Positions 1 to 7,954 of a DNA stretch of 59,879 nucleotides are shown piece by piece (position 1 is the stretch's first letter; the number at the start of each line of letters is the position of its first letter). The position numbers were made by a program, and so were the translations under genes. The DNA lies in assembly GCA_900539155.1 (NCBI GenBank), contig UQBE01000009.1, positions 1 through 59,879 of the forward strand. Direction: 5' to 3'. This stretch comes from an uncultured Porphyromonas sp. Lineage in GTDB: Bacteria > Bacteroidota > Bacteroidia > Bacteroidales > Porphyromonadaceae. The notes below the pieces were generated by a model. That model did no database searches and was not told where the DNA came from. It saw only the letters and a list, made by a program, of their open reading frames with translations.

Positions 1-79
1 CTTGCGCTTCATCCTTTCTGCAAAGTCTAGACAATCTTGCTTGCAAGATTGTGAGCCTGTTGACTTTTGCAACAGTCTC
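1..79. repeat. Truncated copy of a 201-bp MITE (right half)
   Basis: These bases match the right part of the complete element at 28497-28697, with only a few mismatches. They end in the terminal repeat GACTTTTGCAACAGTCTC at 62-79. The left half lies outside the window. The element sits about 110 bp upstream of the first gene. No coding potential is seen. Confidence 0.75.
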
Positions 80-140
80 ATTATACTGCGTTAGCTCTGT
101 ACTGAGAGGGCGCTGGAGGGGCTATCTCACGAGATTGTTG

Positions 141-148
141 TACATTTG
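141..148 (+). promoter_or_regulatory. -7 box (TACATTTG) of the first gene
   Basis: TACATTTG matches the Bacteroidota -7 consensus TAnnTTTG. Transcription would start near 155, about 33 nt before the ATG at 188. That argues against the more upstream in-frame ATG at 146, which lies inside the box. No convincing -33 TTTG is seen. Confidence 0.45.
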
Positions 149-187
149 GAGAGTAATTGCAACTTTAGCTCGTATATGTATAATACT

Positions 188-874
188 ATGACAAGACTAC
201 GTACTCTACTACTCTCACTCGTGGCGCTCTGCGCGCTCGCTGGCACGGCGCAGGCTCAGATGCCTCTACGCATTTATGTGGATGCAGCTCCGCTCTTTAA
301 CCTTTCGCATGCTAAGACGCTTCAGGATGTCTCTGAAAACAAGGTTTTCGTTGGCTACCGCCTCGGCGCTGGAGTAGATGTCAACGTTAGCAAGATGATG
401 TATGTCGGCACGGGACTATCTCTTGCGATGAAAGGGAACCAATATACTTTCCTCTCTCCAAAGGGTGAGGGTGACATCAAGGTGTACAGCCACTACATGC
501 AGATTCCCGTGAATGTGGGTGTACGTCTGAACTTGACACCTACTATCGGTGCTTCCGTGGAGGCTGGCCCTTACTTCGCCTACGCTCTAGGAGCTACCGT
601 AAGCCAGGGTAAAATCCTAGACGATATCCAGAAGACTTACAACGTCTATAAGGACGGCATCCTCGGAATGGATGGTGCCAAGCTCAAGCGCTACGACATC
701 GGTCTGGGTGCCAAGGCTAAGGTAACATTTGGCTCGTGGTACGGTATGGTGGGTGCTGACATGGGCTTCGTCGATGAGCTGAAGCTGGAGAAGAATGACC
801 CCAAGCTGGAGAAGCTTGGTCAGAAGGCTATGCGCAACACCTCCTTCTATCTCGGTGCTGGCTTTACATTCTAA
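188..874 (+). CDS. Outer-membrane beta-barrel protein (PorT/OmpX-like fold)
   Basis: Secreted protein of 228 residues. The start at 188 gives a clean signal peptide (MTRLRTLLLSLVALCALAG, cleavage after AQAQ). The ATG at 146 would add a hydrophilic 14-residue leader and lies within the -7 box. The mature part has alternating polar and apolar strands, Gly-Thr-Gly strand motifs (VGTGLSLAMKG, YDIGLGAKAKVTFGSWYGM) and ends in an aromatic strand (TSFYLGAGFTF), as in small eight-stranded barrels of the outer_membrane_beta-barrel family. The fold is inferred from composition and the terminal Phe; no ligand or role can be assigned. The next gene starts 6 nt downstream, so co-transcription is likely. 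A gene of the same type lies at 39963-40667. Confidence 0.8.
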   Translation: MTRLRTLLLSLVALCALAGTAQAQMPLRIYVDAAPLFNLSHAKTLQDVSENKVFVGYRLGAGVDVNVSKMMYVGTGLSLAMKGNQYTFLSPKGEGDIKVYSHYMQIPVNVGVRLNLTPTIGASVEAGPYFAYALGATVSQGKILDDIQKTYNVYKDGILGMDGAKLKRYDIGLGAKAKVTFGSWYGMVGADMGFVDELKLEKNDPKLEKLGQKAMRNTSFYLGAGFTF

Positions 875-880
875 TTGAAT

Positions 881-1408
881 ATGGAGAGACATAACACGCT
901 GATTATTGTAGCGCATCCCGACCTGGAGCACTCTGTCATCAACAAAGCTTGGGTGGAGGCGCTCACGGGACACGCCACGGTGCATAGCCTCTGTGACGCT
1001 TACCCCACTGGGACTCCTATAGATGTGGCGCATGAGCGCGCACTCGTGGAGCGTCACAGCCGTGTGATACTACAGTTCCCCCTCTATTGGTACTCCGCAC
1101 CAGCGATTCTAAAGCAGTGGACTGACGAGGTCTTTGGCGAGGGCTGGGCATTCGGCGAGGGGGGTGACGCCTGGGTCGGTCGTCAGCTCGGTGTCGCAGT
1201 CTCTTGTGGTAGCGCTGAGGCAAACTTCTGCGAGGGTGGCTCGCAAAAGCATACGCTAGCGACCTTCCTCACACCTTACGAGGGACTAGCCGCTTTCGCA
1301 CGGGCCGACTATATAGGGCATCACGCCTTTTACGACACTTATAGCGATACGGTGGCCGAGAGGCTACCAGCAAACTGCGAGGCGTATCTGCGCTTTGCAC
1401 TACAGTAA
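881..1408 (+). CDS. NAD(P)H-dependent FMN oxidoreductase (KefF/MdaB quinone-reductase family)
   Basis: Flavodoxin-like protein of 175 residues. The N-terminal strand and phosphate loop (TLIIVAHPDLEHSVINKAW) is the FMN-binding signature of this family, and VILQFPLYWYSAPAILKQW is the second characteristic block that contacts the isoalloxazine. The family transfers two electrons from NAD(P)H to quinones or electrophiles in the cytoplasm. KefF relatives also regulate K+ efflux, but no kefB/C gene is seen here. The ATG at 881 is preferred over the in-frame TTG at 875. It follows the upstream barrel gene by 6 nt. The exact substrate cannot be read from the sequence. Confidence 0.85.
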   Translation: MERHNTLIIVAHPDLEHSVINKAWVEALTGHATVHSLCDAYPTGTPIDVAHERALVERHSRVILQFPLYWYSAPAILKQWTDEVFGEGWAFGEGGDAWVGRQLGVAVSCGSAEANFCEGGSQKHTLATFLTPYEGLAAFARADYIGHHAFYDTYSDTVAERLPANCEAYLRFALQ

Positions 1409-1435
1409 CCACTTATCTACTAGACGTTAGCCACT

Positions 1436-2173
1436 ATGAGTACGATCATTGACCTACAGGGCGTCACAGTCTCACGCCACGAGCATGAGCTCCTGCGAGA
1501 CGTCACGCTATCGCTCGATGCGGGGGACTTTGCCTACCTTACGGGTCCCGTGGGAAGTGGCAAGAGTTCGCTCCTAGAGCTACTCTACGGCGAGCTACCC
1601 CCTAAGGGTGGCGTCGCTAAGATACTAGACTACGACCTGCACCGCATGTCTGTACGTCAGCGACAAGCTCTGAGACGCTCGCTGGGAATCGTCTTCCAGT
1701 CACAGGCGCAGCTCCTATATAACTATACGGTGCAGGGTAACCTAGACTTCGTCCTGCGTGCCGTAGGAGTGAAGAAGCGGGAGCAGCGTGCTATGCGTAT
1801 TGAGGAGGCTCTGACGCAGGTCGGTATGGAAGGTAAGCACTACAAGTACCCACACGAGCTGAGCGGTGGCGAGGCTGAGCGTATCTGCATCGCACGAGCC
1901 TTGGTCGTTCGTCCTCGACTAATCCTACTCGATGAGCCTACCACGGGACTGGATAGCGAGACGTCGCTACTGATCGGTCAGCTGATACAGTCTCTAGCTA
2001 AGGAGGGCGTCGCGGTGCTGATGAGCACGCACAATGAGACGCTCATACAGGAGCTACCCGCTACGAGATACCATATTAATCTGGAGAGTCGTACGCTGGA
2101 GCGCATCGACCTGCCACCTACACTAGAGGAGGTCGAGGAGCCTTCTACAGATTCTATCGAAGCAGCGCTATGA
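1436..2173 (+). CDS. ftsE: Cell-division ABC ATPase FtsE
   Basis: ATP-binding subunit of 245 residues. Walker A is GPVGSGKS (residues 37-44), the ABC signature LSGGE (142-146) and Walker B LILLDEP (162-168), followed by the H-loop in STHNE. Length and pattern, including the FQSQ Q-loop and absence of long insertions, fit FtsE. FtsE pairs with FtsX at the inner membrane to control septal peptidoglycan hydrolases. No ftsX lies next to it, so the partner must be elsewhere. The C-terminal 30 residues are acidic and rich in Glu. Its stop overlaps the start of the aspartate kinase gene by 4 nt (ATGA), so the two are probably translationally coupled. A different ABC ATPase of the LolD/FtsE group is the main alternative. 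Confidence 0.8.
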   Translation: MSTIIDLQGVTVSRHEHELLRDVTLSLDAGDFAYLTGPVGSGKSSLLELLYGELPPKGGVAKILDYDLHRMSVRQRQALRRSLGIVFQSQAQLLYNYTVQGNLDFVLRAVGVKKREQRAMRIEEALTQVGMEGKHYKYPHELSGGEAERICIARALVVRPRLILLDEPTTGLDSETSLLIGQLIQSLAKEGVAVLMSTHNETLIQELPATRYHINLESRTLERIDLPPTLEEVEEPSTDSIEAAL

Positions 2174-3546
2174 TTGTACTGAAGTTTGGCGGCACCTCTG
2201 TCGGTTCACCCGATCGCATACGCTCGGTAGCGCATCTAGTGGCGAGTATGCCCGGACGCAAGACGCTGGTGCTCTCGGCTATGGCTGGCACGACGAACGA
2301 CCTCGTGACGCTGACGCAGTTAATCACGTCAGGCGAGCGGGACCGCGCGACACGCCATGTGGAGATGTTACGTAGTCGCTACATAGATAATGTAGTGCCG
2401 GAGCTATTCGCCGGGCATGAGTTGCACCAGCAGTTGGCAGAGGAAGCTTTGACTCCGATTTTGGACAGTCTCTTGCTGCAGACGCTCAACGAGGCTTTTA
2501 CCCACAATGATGAGAAGCAAATCCTCGCTTGTGGCGAGATGATGTGTACCGCCCTGATGGCACTCACGCTACAGCTCTACGAAGGAATCACGCCACACAA
2601 GCTACTGGCTCTAGACTTCATGCGCATCACCCACGAGGGGCGACCGGACATCGAGTACATTGCTCAGCGATTGCGCCCGATGGTTGAAGAGGTACGCGAT
2701 GCGGAGGCACTCTTCCTCACGGAGGGATACATCTGTCGCAACGCTTTCGGCGAGGTGGACAACCTGCGTCGTGGTGGTAGCGACTACAGCGCCACGCTCA
2801 TTGGCGAGGCGGTACAAGCTGAGGAGATACAGATATGGACCGACATTGATGGGCTACACAACAACGACCCGCGAGTAGTCAATATGACGTCGCCTGTGCG
2901 TCGTCTGAGCTTTGGCGAGGCTGCCGAGCTAGCACGTTGCGGTGCTAAGATCCTTCACCCCGCCTGCATCGAGCCAGCACGACGTGCTGGCATCCCCGTG
3001 CGACTACTTAACACGCTCGACCCGTCGGCCCCTGGCACGCTCATATCTCACGTGACAAACAGAGATATGATTAAAGCAATCTCGGCTAAGGACGGGATGT
3101 GTGTCGTAACGCTCCTGCTGAAGCATCTGAGCAATAGCGACGTCTCTACGGGGCAATTCCTCGTGACGCTGACGGAGGCTATGCACCGCCTGCACATAGA
3201 GCCAGACATCTTGATGGCATCGGGCGATGGTTACGTCATCGTTGCAGAGGAGGACTCGGAGACGATTCCCACACTGATTGAGGAGATGACTCCCTGGGCG
3301 GAGGGATCTGTGCAGAGCAACCTCTCGATTCTCGCGATCGTAGGCGACATGGGATGGCATCGCATAGGCTTTGAGGCGCGCATCCTTGAGGCGGTAGACG
3401 ATGTCGCTGTACGGCTTATCTGCTACGGAACTAGTAGCAACAGCATCGACCTCGTTATCGCTACGGAGGAGAAGAAGCGTGCGATGATCTATCTCTCGGA
3501 CCACCTCTTCGCACATCTTCGTACTCCAGGTCCAGAGGTGCTATAG
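2170..3546 (+). CDS. lysC: Aspartate kinase (monofunctional)
   Basis: Enzyme of 458 residues that phosphorylates L-aspartate, the first step towards lysine/diaminopimelate, threonine and methionine. The N terminus carries the kinase signature KFGGTS (residues 5-10). Further blocks are FLTEGYICRNAFGEVDNLRRGGSDYSA cut into its key residues (the conserved GRGGSD-like loop is present as LRRGGSDYS) and WTDIDGLHNNDPR. The C-terminal third holds tandem ACT-type regulatory repeats (VVTLLLKHLSNSD and LSILAIVGDMG), which suggests feedback control. No homoserine dehydrogenase domain follows, so it is not the ThrA bifunctional type. The start overlaps the ftsE stop. Confidence 0.9.
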   Translation: MIVLKFGGTSVGSPDRIRSVAHLVASMPGRKTLVLSAMAGTTNDLVTLTQLITSGERDRATRHVEMLRSRYIDNVVPELFAGHELHQQLAEEALTPILDSLLLQTLNEAFTHNDEKQILACGEMMCTALMALTLQLYEGITPHKLLALDFMRITHEGRPDIEYIAQRLRPMVEEVRDAEALFLTEGYICRNAFGEVDNLRRGGSDYSATLIGEAVQAEEIQIWTDIDGLHNNDPRVVNMTSPVRRLSFGEAAELARCGAKILHPACIEPARRAGIPVRLLNTLDPSAPGTLISHVTNRDMIKAISAKDGMCVVTLLLKHLSNSDVSTGQFLVTLTEAMHRLHIEPDILMASGDGYVIVAEEDSETIPTLIEEMTPWAEGSVQSNLSILAIVGDMGWHRIGFEARILEAVDDVAVRLICYGTSSNSIDLVIATEEKKRAMIYLSDHLFAHLRTPGPEVL

Positions 3547-3582
3547 TAATAAGGTGTAGGCTCGAGACGCGCACGCTACATT

Positions 3583-4464
3583 ATGACCCTCAAGCAATTC
3601 ATCTCGGTCTCACGACCGTACAGTTGGCCAGCTTCGCTAGCACCGATAGCCGTCGCCATCGCTTTGGCTTGGCTACATGAAGGCTCTAACTGGCTCATAG
3701 CGACGCTCTGCCTGGTCGTGGGGCTGTCGGCGCAATCCTTCTCCAACTGCTGCAACGACTACTATGACTTCAAGCGTGGTGCTGACGGAGCGGGGCGCGT
3801 GGGCTTTAGCCGTCCACTCGCCTCGGGGCAACTGCGAGAGCGTGACATCATCGGAGTGGCACTCTTTTGGGGGCTTATCGCTGCCGTGGCGGGGGTGACC
3901 CTTTGCTTGCTGACCAACCCGTGGCTACTCCTCCTCGGTGCGCTCATCATACTCTTCGCTTGGATGTACACAGGTGGCCCCTGCCCGCTTGCTTACCTAG
4001 GACTGGGCGATGTGGCGGTGATGACCTTCTACGGTTGGGTCGCCGTGATGACCACTTACTACCTCCTGACGGGAGCGGTCACGACACAGAGCTTCCTCGT
4101 GGCAACAGCTATGGGTGCCGTGGCGGTCAACATCCTTGTGGTCAATAACTACCGAGACTACGAGGAGGATATCAAGAACCAAAAGCGAACGAGCATCGTG
4201 CGTCTGGGGCAGGAGTTCGCCCCGAAGTTTTACTTGGCCAATATACTCCTCGCGTGGCTCCTCTCCATCGTTGCCTTCAAAGGGAATATCTGGGGCATTA
4301 TCTTACTTCTTCCTTACCTCCTATATACTCTAACCATTTATCGTCAGATGATTCACATGACGGGTAGCCAGCTCAACGCTGTACTCAGACGTACCTCTAT
4401 GGGTGTCGTCTTGCTTGCCGTCGTACATATAGCAGCCTATCTGATTGACGGGCTGTTGCTTTAG
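3583..4464 (+). CDS. menA: 1,4-dihydroxy-2-naphthoate polyprenyltransferase
   Basis: Integral membrane UbiA-family prenyltransferase of 293 residues with about eight or nine hydrophobic segments. The first Asp-rich motif is NDYYD (residues 58-62), with the downstream GADGAGRVGFSRPL block typical of MenA. The second is in NNYRDYEEDIKNQKRT near residue 195, where Asp residues bind Mg-diphosphate. MenA attaches the isoprenoid tail to DHNA in menaquinone synthesis, consistent with a menaquinone-using anaerobe. It lies 36 nt after aspartate kinase and 24 nt before sufS. No other men genes are in the window. Confidence 0.9.
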   Translation: MTLKQFISVSRPYSWPASLAPIAVAIALAWLHEGSNWLIATLCLVVGLSAQSFSNCCNDYYDFKRGADGAGRVGFSRPLASGQLRERDIIGVALFWGLIAAVAGVTLCLLTNPWLLLLGALIILFAWMYTGGPCPLAYLGLGDVAVMTFYGWVAVMTTYYLLTGAVTTQSFLVATAMGAVAVNILVVNNYRDYEEDIKNQKRTSIVRLGQEFAPKFYLANILLAWLLSIVAFKGNIWGIILLLPYLLYTLTIYRQMIHMTGSQLNAVLRRTSMGVVLLAVVHIAAYLIDGLLL

Positions 4465-4488
4465 TCGAACACTTCCCCCCTTATCCTT

Positions 4489-5715
4489 ATGTCTTCTACA
4501 GACCTCTCCTCATATCGTCTAGACTTCCCACTCATACAGCACTACGCCTCAGCGCAGCCTGGCTGGGTCTACCTAGACAGCGGTGCTACTACGCAAAAGC
4601 CCCAAGTCGTCATCGATGCCATCACCGAGGGCTACACACGATACAATGCCAACGTCCACCGAGGCGTCTACCAACTCAGCCGTGAGGCGACCGATCGCCA
4701 CGAAGCGGCGCGCGCCACGCTGGCGCACTTCATCGGAGCCTCTGACCCTAACGAAGTAATCTTCACACGTGGCACCACCGAAGGGCTCAACCTGCTAGCC
4801 TCTACGGCTGGCGAAACGCTCGTCGGCCCCGATGACGAAGTACTCATCACTGCTATGGAGCACCACGCTAACCTCGTGCCGTGGCAACAGCTCTGCCTCC
4901 GCAAGGGAGCGCATCTGCGTGTTGCTCCGCTTCTAGCAGACGGTTCGCTAGACCTACCCGCCTTTGAGGCACTACTCACCGACCGCACCAAGATTGTCGC
5001 CGTGGCGCATGTGAGCAACGTCCTCGGCACGGTCAATCCCGTCGCACAGCTAGCCCGTCTGGCTCACGACAAGGGTGCTATCATCATCGTCGACGGAGCG
5101 CAATCTGCGCCCCACATGTCGGTCAATGTGCAGGAGCTGGGCATCGATGCTTACGTCTGCTCATCGCACAAGGTGTACGGCCCCACAGGCATCGGCATCG
5201 TATGGGGACGGCGTAAGCTCCTCGAGCAGATACCGCCCTACCAGTATGGGGGCGAGATGATCGAGCATGTATCCTTTGAGGAGACCACCTTCAACGAGTT
5301 GCCGTACAAGTTTGAGGCAGGCACGCCCGACTTCATCGGTTCGCACGCTTTTGCCACGGCCGTTGAGTACATCTCCGCGATCGGCCTGGATCGCATTCAC
5401 GCTTACGAGACGGAGCTCCTCGAGCATCTCACGCAGATCATCAGTCAGGAGCCTTCGCTCGAGATACTTGGCACTGCGCCTGGCAAGGGAGCCGTCGTCA
5501 CCTTCATCAGCCATCAGGCACACGCTTACGACCTCGGTCTGCTCCTAGACCAGCAGGGCGTAGCACTCCGCACGGGGCATCACTGCGCTATCCCGCTCAT
5601 CGAGGGGATGGGGCATCACGCCACGATCCGTGCCTCCCTCGGGCTGTACAACACGCACGAGGACCTGGAGGTTTTTGCGAAAGCACTACGACGTGCCCTC
5701 ACCATGCTAGGCTAA
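4489..5715 (+). CDS. sufS: SufS-type cysteine desulfurase
   Basis: PLP enzyme of 408 residues that takes sulfur from L-cysteine for iron-sulfur cluster assembly. The PLP lysine is K228 in SSHKVYGP. The catalytic cysteine is C366 in RTGHHCAIPL, placed in the short lobe loop of group II (SufS) enzymes rather than the long loop of IscS. The N-terminal YLDSGATTQKP and the EHHANLVPW block are typical of SufS. Neighbouring sufB/C/D genes, often linked, are absent from this window. RNase HII starts 7 nt downstream. Confidence 0.93.
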   Translation: MSSTDLSSYRLDFPLIQHYASAQPGWVYLDSGATTQKPQVVIDAITEGYTRYNANVHRGVYQLSREATDRHEAARATLAHFIGASDPNEVIFTRGTTEGLNLLASTAGETLVGPDDEVLITAMEHHANLVPWQQLCLRKGAHLRVAPLLADGSLDLPAFEALLTDRTKIVAVAHVSNVLGTVNPVAQLARLAHDKGAIIIVDGAQSAPHMSVNVQELGIDAYVCSSHKVYGPTGIGIVWGRRKLLEQIPPYQYGGEMIEHVSFEETTFNELPYKFEAGTPDFIGSHAFATAVEYISAIGLDRIHAYETELLEHLTQIISQEPSLEILGTAPGKGAVVTFISHQAHAYDLGLLLDQQGVALRTGHHCAIPLIEGMGHHATIRASLGLYNTHEDLEVFAKALRRALTMLG

Positions 5716-5722
5716 AGGTGCC

Positions 5723-6340
5723 ATGCCCTTACTACATCGCTACGCATCGGACGGACTCATCGAGTGTGGCTGTGACGAGGCGGGACGGGGAGCCCTCGCT
5801 GGCGACCTCTATGCGGCAGCGGTCGTCTGGCCCGACACGCTAGACCATCCGCATCTGCGAGATAGTAAGAAGCTCACAGCAAAGCAGCGCGAGGAGCTGC
5901 GCCACTTCATCGAGGAGCATGCCACAGCGTGGGCGGTAGGCGTGGCAACTGTTCAGGAGATTCAGCAGATTAACATCCTCCACGCCTCTATGCTCGCTAT
6001 GCAGCGCGCCATCGAGGCATTGCCCTGTACACCCGAGCGTCTGCTCATCGACGGCAACTACTACGATCCACGCCCCGACGAGGTCGAGTACCACACCATC
6101 GTCAAGGGCGACGACCGCTACCTAGCCATCGCCGCTGCCTCTATCCTAGCCAAGACGCACCGAGACGAGTATATGACCCAACAAGCGCAAGAGTACCCGC
6201 ACTACGGCTGGGAGCAAAACAAAGGCTACCCGACAGCGCAGCACCGTGAGGGGATACGCCAGCACGGTTCCTGCCCCTTGCACCGACAGGGCTTTCAGCT
6301 CTTACAGCCGGAGCCCCTGTTTCACCTTGATGACAATTAA
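5723..6340 (+). CDS. rnhB: Ribonuclease HII
   Basis: Endonuclease of 205 residues that nicks RNA-DNA hybrids and removes misincorporated ribonucleotides. The metal-binding signature CDEAGRG is at residues 17-23 (D18, E19), and the later block AIAAASILAKTHRDEYM contains the third and fourth acidic positions. The GWEQNKGYPTAQHREGI segment is the usual C-terminal RNase HII motif. It starts 7 nt after sufS and is likely co-transcribed with it. Confidence 0.93.
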   Translation: MPLLHRYASDGLIECGCDEAGRGALAGDLYAAAVVWPDTLDHPHLRDSKKLTAKQREELRHFIEEHATAWAVGVATVQEIQQINILHASMLAMQRAIEALPCTPERLLIDGNYYDPRPDEVEYHTIVKGDDRYLAIAAASILAKTHRDEYMTQQAQEYPHYGWEQNKGYPTAQHREGIRQHGSCPLHRQGFQLLQPEPLFHLDDN

Positions 6341-6374
6341 GTTCCGTATCTTAGCAACTGTAAGAAGAGACATT

Positions 6375-7097
6375 ATGAATAACCCAACCAATCAAGCGAA
6401 GCGTAAGCTGGTCATCCTCACAGGTGCTGGTGTCAGTGCCGAGAGTGGCATATCAACCTTTAGAGATAGTGACGGACTGTGGGAGAACTATCCCGTCCAG
6501 GACGTAGCCTCTATCGAGGGCTTCATCCGCAACCCCAAGCTGGTGCTAGACTTTTACAATGCACGTCGTCGTGACTATGTGGGCTGCGAGCCCAATGCGG
6601 CACACTACGGGCTAGCCGAGCTGGAGCGTCAGTACGATGTGACCGTCGTGACGCAAAATGTGGACAACCTCCACGAGCGTGCTGGCAGTAGCAAGGTGAT
6701 CCACCTCCATGGCGAGCTGATGAAAAACTGCTCCGTGCGCAATACCCAGAAGACTTATCCCGTAGACCCCGAGCACCCCGACCTGCATGTGGGCGACCTC
6801 GCTCCCGACGGGTCGCAGCTGAGACCTTTTATCGTATGGTTTGGCGAGGCGGTGCCGATGATCGAGCCAGCCATTCGTGAGGCTAGCCAGGCAGACATCA
6901 TGGTGGTCGTGGGTACTTCGCTCAACGTCTACCCCGCAGCGAGCCTCCTCGCCTACGTTCCCAACGGTACTCCCATCTACCTCATTGATCCCAAGGAGGT
7001 CAATACGCACGGCATCGCTCATGTTACACATATTCAGAAGGTAGCCACCCAAGGGGTTCAGGAGCTACTGGACATCCTGATGCCCCAGGAGTCCTAA
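6375..7097 (+). CDS. cobB: NAD-dependent protein deacylase (class III-like sirtuin, CobB)
   Basis: Sirtuin of 240 residues. The NAD-binding GAGVSAESGISTFR block lies at residues 17-30, TQNVDNLH at 93-100 and the catalytic histidine is H112 (HLHGEL). Y61 and R64 in FYNARR correspond to the Tyr-x-x-Arg pair that favours succinyl/malonyl-lysine in SIRT5/CobB enzymes, so desuccinylase activity is plausible. Unlike canonical sirtuins, the zinc module between residues 115 and 145 retains only one Cys (C119) instead of four. The ATG at 6375 is chosen because the longer in-frame extension overlaps rnhB and precedes the Rossmann start without conserved sequence. Confidence 0.88.
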   Translation: MNNPTNQAKRKLVILTGAGVSAESGISTFRDSDGLWENYPVQDVASIEGFIRNPKLVLDFYNARRRDYVGCEPNAAHYGLAELERQYDVTVVTQNVDNLHERAGSSKVIHLHGELMKNCSVRNTQKTYPVDPEHPDLHVGDLAPDGSQLRPFIVWFGEAVPMIEPAIREASQADIMVVVGTSLNVYPAASLLAYVPNGTPIYLIDPKEVNTHGIAHVTHIQKVATQGVQELLDILMPQES

Positions 7098-7156
7098 TCC
7101 CTCACTGCTATGCTCATGTCTATCCAGCACACTAGGCTCTATCTTCGGCTAGTCAT

Positions 7157-7618
7157 ATGACCCTGCGCCCGCTTATAGAGTCAAGTCTAGACGAGCAGAT
7201 GATGCAACTAGCACTCCTGCAGGCTCAGGAGGCTTACGCTGCTGACGAAGTACCCATCGGAGCTGTCATAGCGGTAGGTACGCGCATCTTGGCAAAGAGT
7301 CATAACCAAGTCGAGCTACTCAGCGACCCCACGGCGCATGCCGAGATGCTCGCCATCACGCAGGCGACCGCCACGCTCGGGGGAAAGTATCTCCCGCAGT
7401 GCACGCTCTATGTGACCGTCGAGCCCTGTCCGATGTGTATGGGTGCTTTGCGCTGGACGCAGATAGGACGTATCGTCTATGGCACAGCCGACCCGAAGGG
7501 TGGCTATGCACGCTATACCCATGACCTGCCCCATCCGAGGAGTGTCGTCATAGGTGGCGTCTGCGAAGAGGAGTGCCGTGAACTGATGGTCTCCTACTTC
7601 AGGCGAAAGAGACGCTAG
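7157..7618 (+). CDS. tadA: tRNA adenosine(34) deaminase
   Basis: Zinc deaminase of 153 residues that converts A34 of tRNA-Arg(ACG) to inosine. The active site is complete: H61 and E63 in the HAEM motif, and C91 and C94 in PCPMC. The N-terminal ALLQAQEAYAADEVPIGAVI block is typical of TadA and distinguishes it from cytidine or guanine deaminases. It is the last gene of the rightward block. A repeat-filled gap follows. Confidence 0.92.
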   Translation: MTLRPLIESSLDEQMMQLALLQAQEAYAADEVPIGAVIAVGTRILAKSHNQVELLSDPTAHAEMLAITQATATLGGKYLPQCTLYVTVEPCPMCMGALRWTQIGRIVYGTADPKGGYARYTHDLPHPRSVVIGGVCEEECRELMVSYFRRKRR

Positions 7619-7658
7619 CGAGAGAAAACAACACCCCACTCGGAACGTGTAACGATAA

Positions 7659-7740
7659 TGTAGGGGCGGACCTATGTGTCCGCCCGTCCTCACCTGAGCG
7701 CTGTCTATTCTGCGGGCGGACACTCAGGTCCGCCCCTACA
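7659..7740. repeat. 82-bp inverted-repeat element, GTAGGGGCGGAC type
   Basis: The two arms, 7659-7686 and 7713-7740, are near-perfect inverted copies (TGTAGGGGCGGACC at the left end, GGTCCGCCCCTACA at the right) and can fold into a long hairpin. It lies between tadA and the convergent desulfidase-like gene. It may also act as a bidirectional barrier to transcription. The ends resemble those of the elements at 7795-7897 and near the end of the window. Confidence 0.75.
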
Positions 7741-7794
7741 CAAGCTACGTCAGCACGACAATTCCACGCATCAAACGCTGTAACCCCGATCTCC

Positions 7795-7897
7795 GTAGGG
7801 ACGCTCGGCTCGTGTCGATTCGGAGTGCGTCCGTTGTGTCAATGGTTACAACTTTATGGTTTTAACGGGGACGGACGCTCAGACCGAGCGTCCCTAC
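7795..7897. repeat. 103-bp inverted-repeat element, GTAGGGACGC type
   Basis: It starts GTAGGGACGCTCGGCTCG and ends with the near-inverse CGAGCGTCCCTAC. Inside are inverted sub-arms containing GCGTCCGTTGT and ACGGGGACGGACGC. The same plan occurs twice at 59573-59683 and 59748-59836. The rest of the gap 7619-7954 holds single half-copies such as GAGCGTCCGTGC and no gene. Confidence 0.75.
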
Positions 7898-7954
7898 AAA
7901 GGGTTACTCGTCTGAGCGTCCGTGCATATCGTTACGTTTTCCCTTCGCGGGGGA

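Noticed and set aside
146..187. Upstream ATG for the first barrel protein
   Set aside because: It lies within the -7 box and puts 14 hydrophilic residues before a normal signal peptide.
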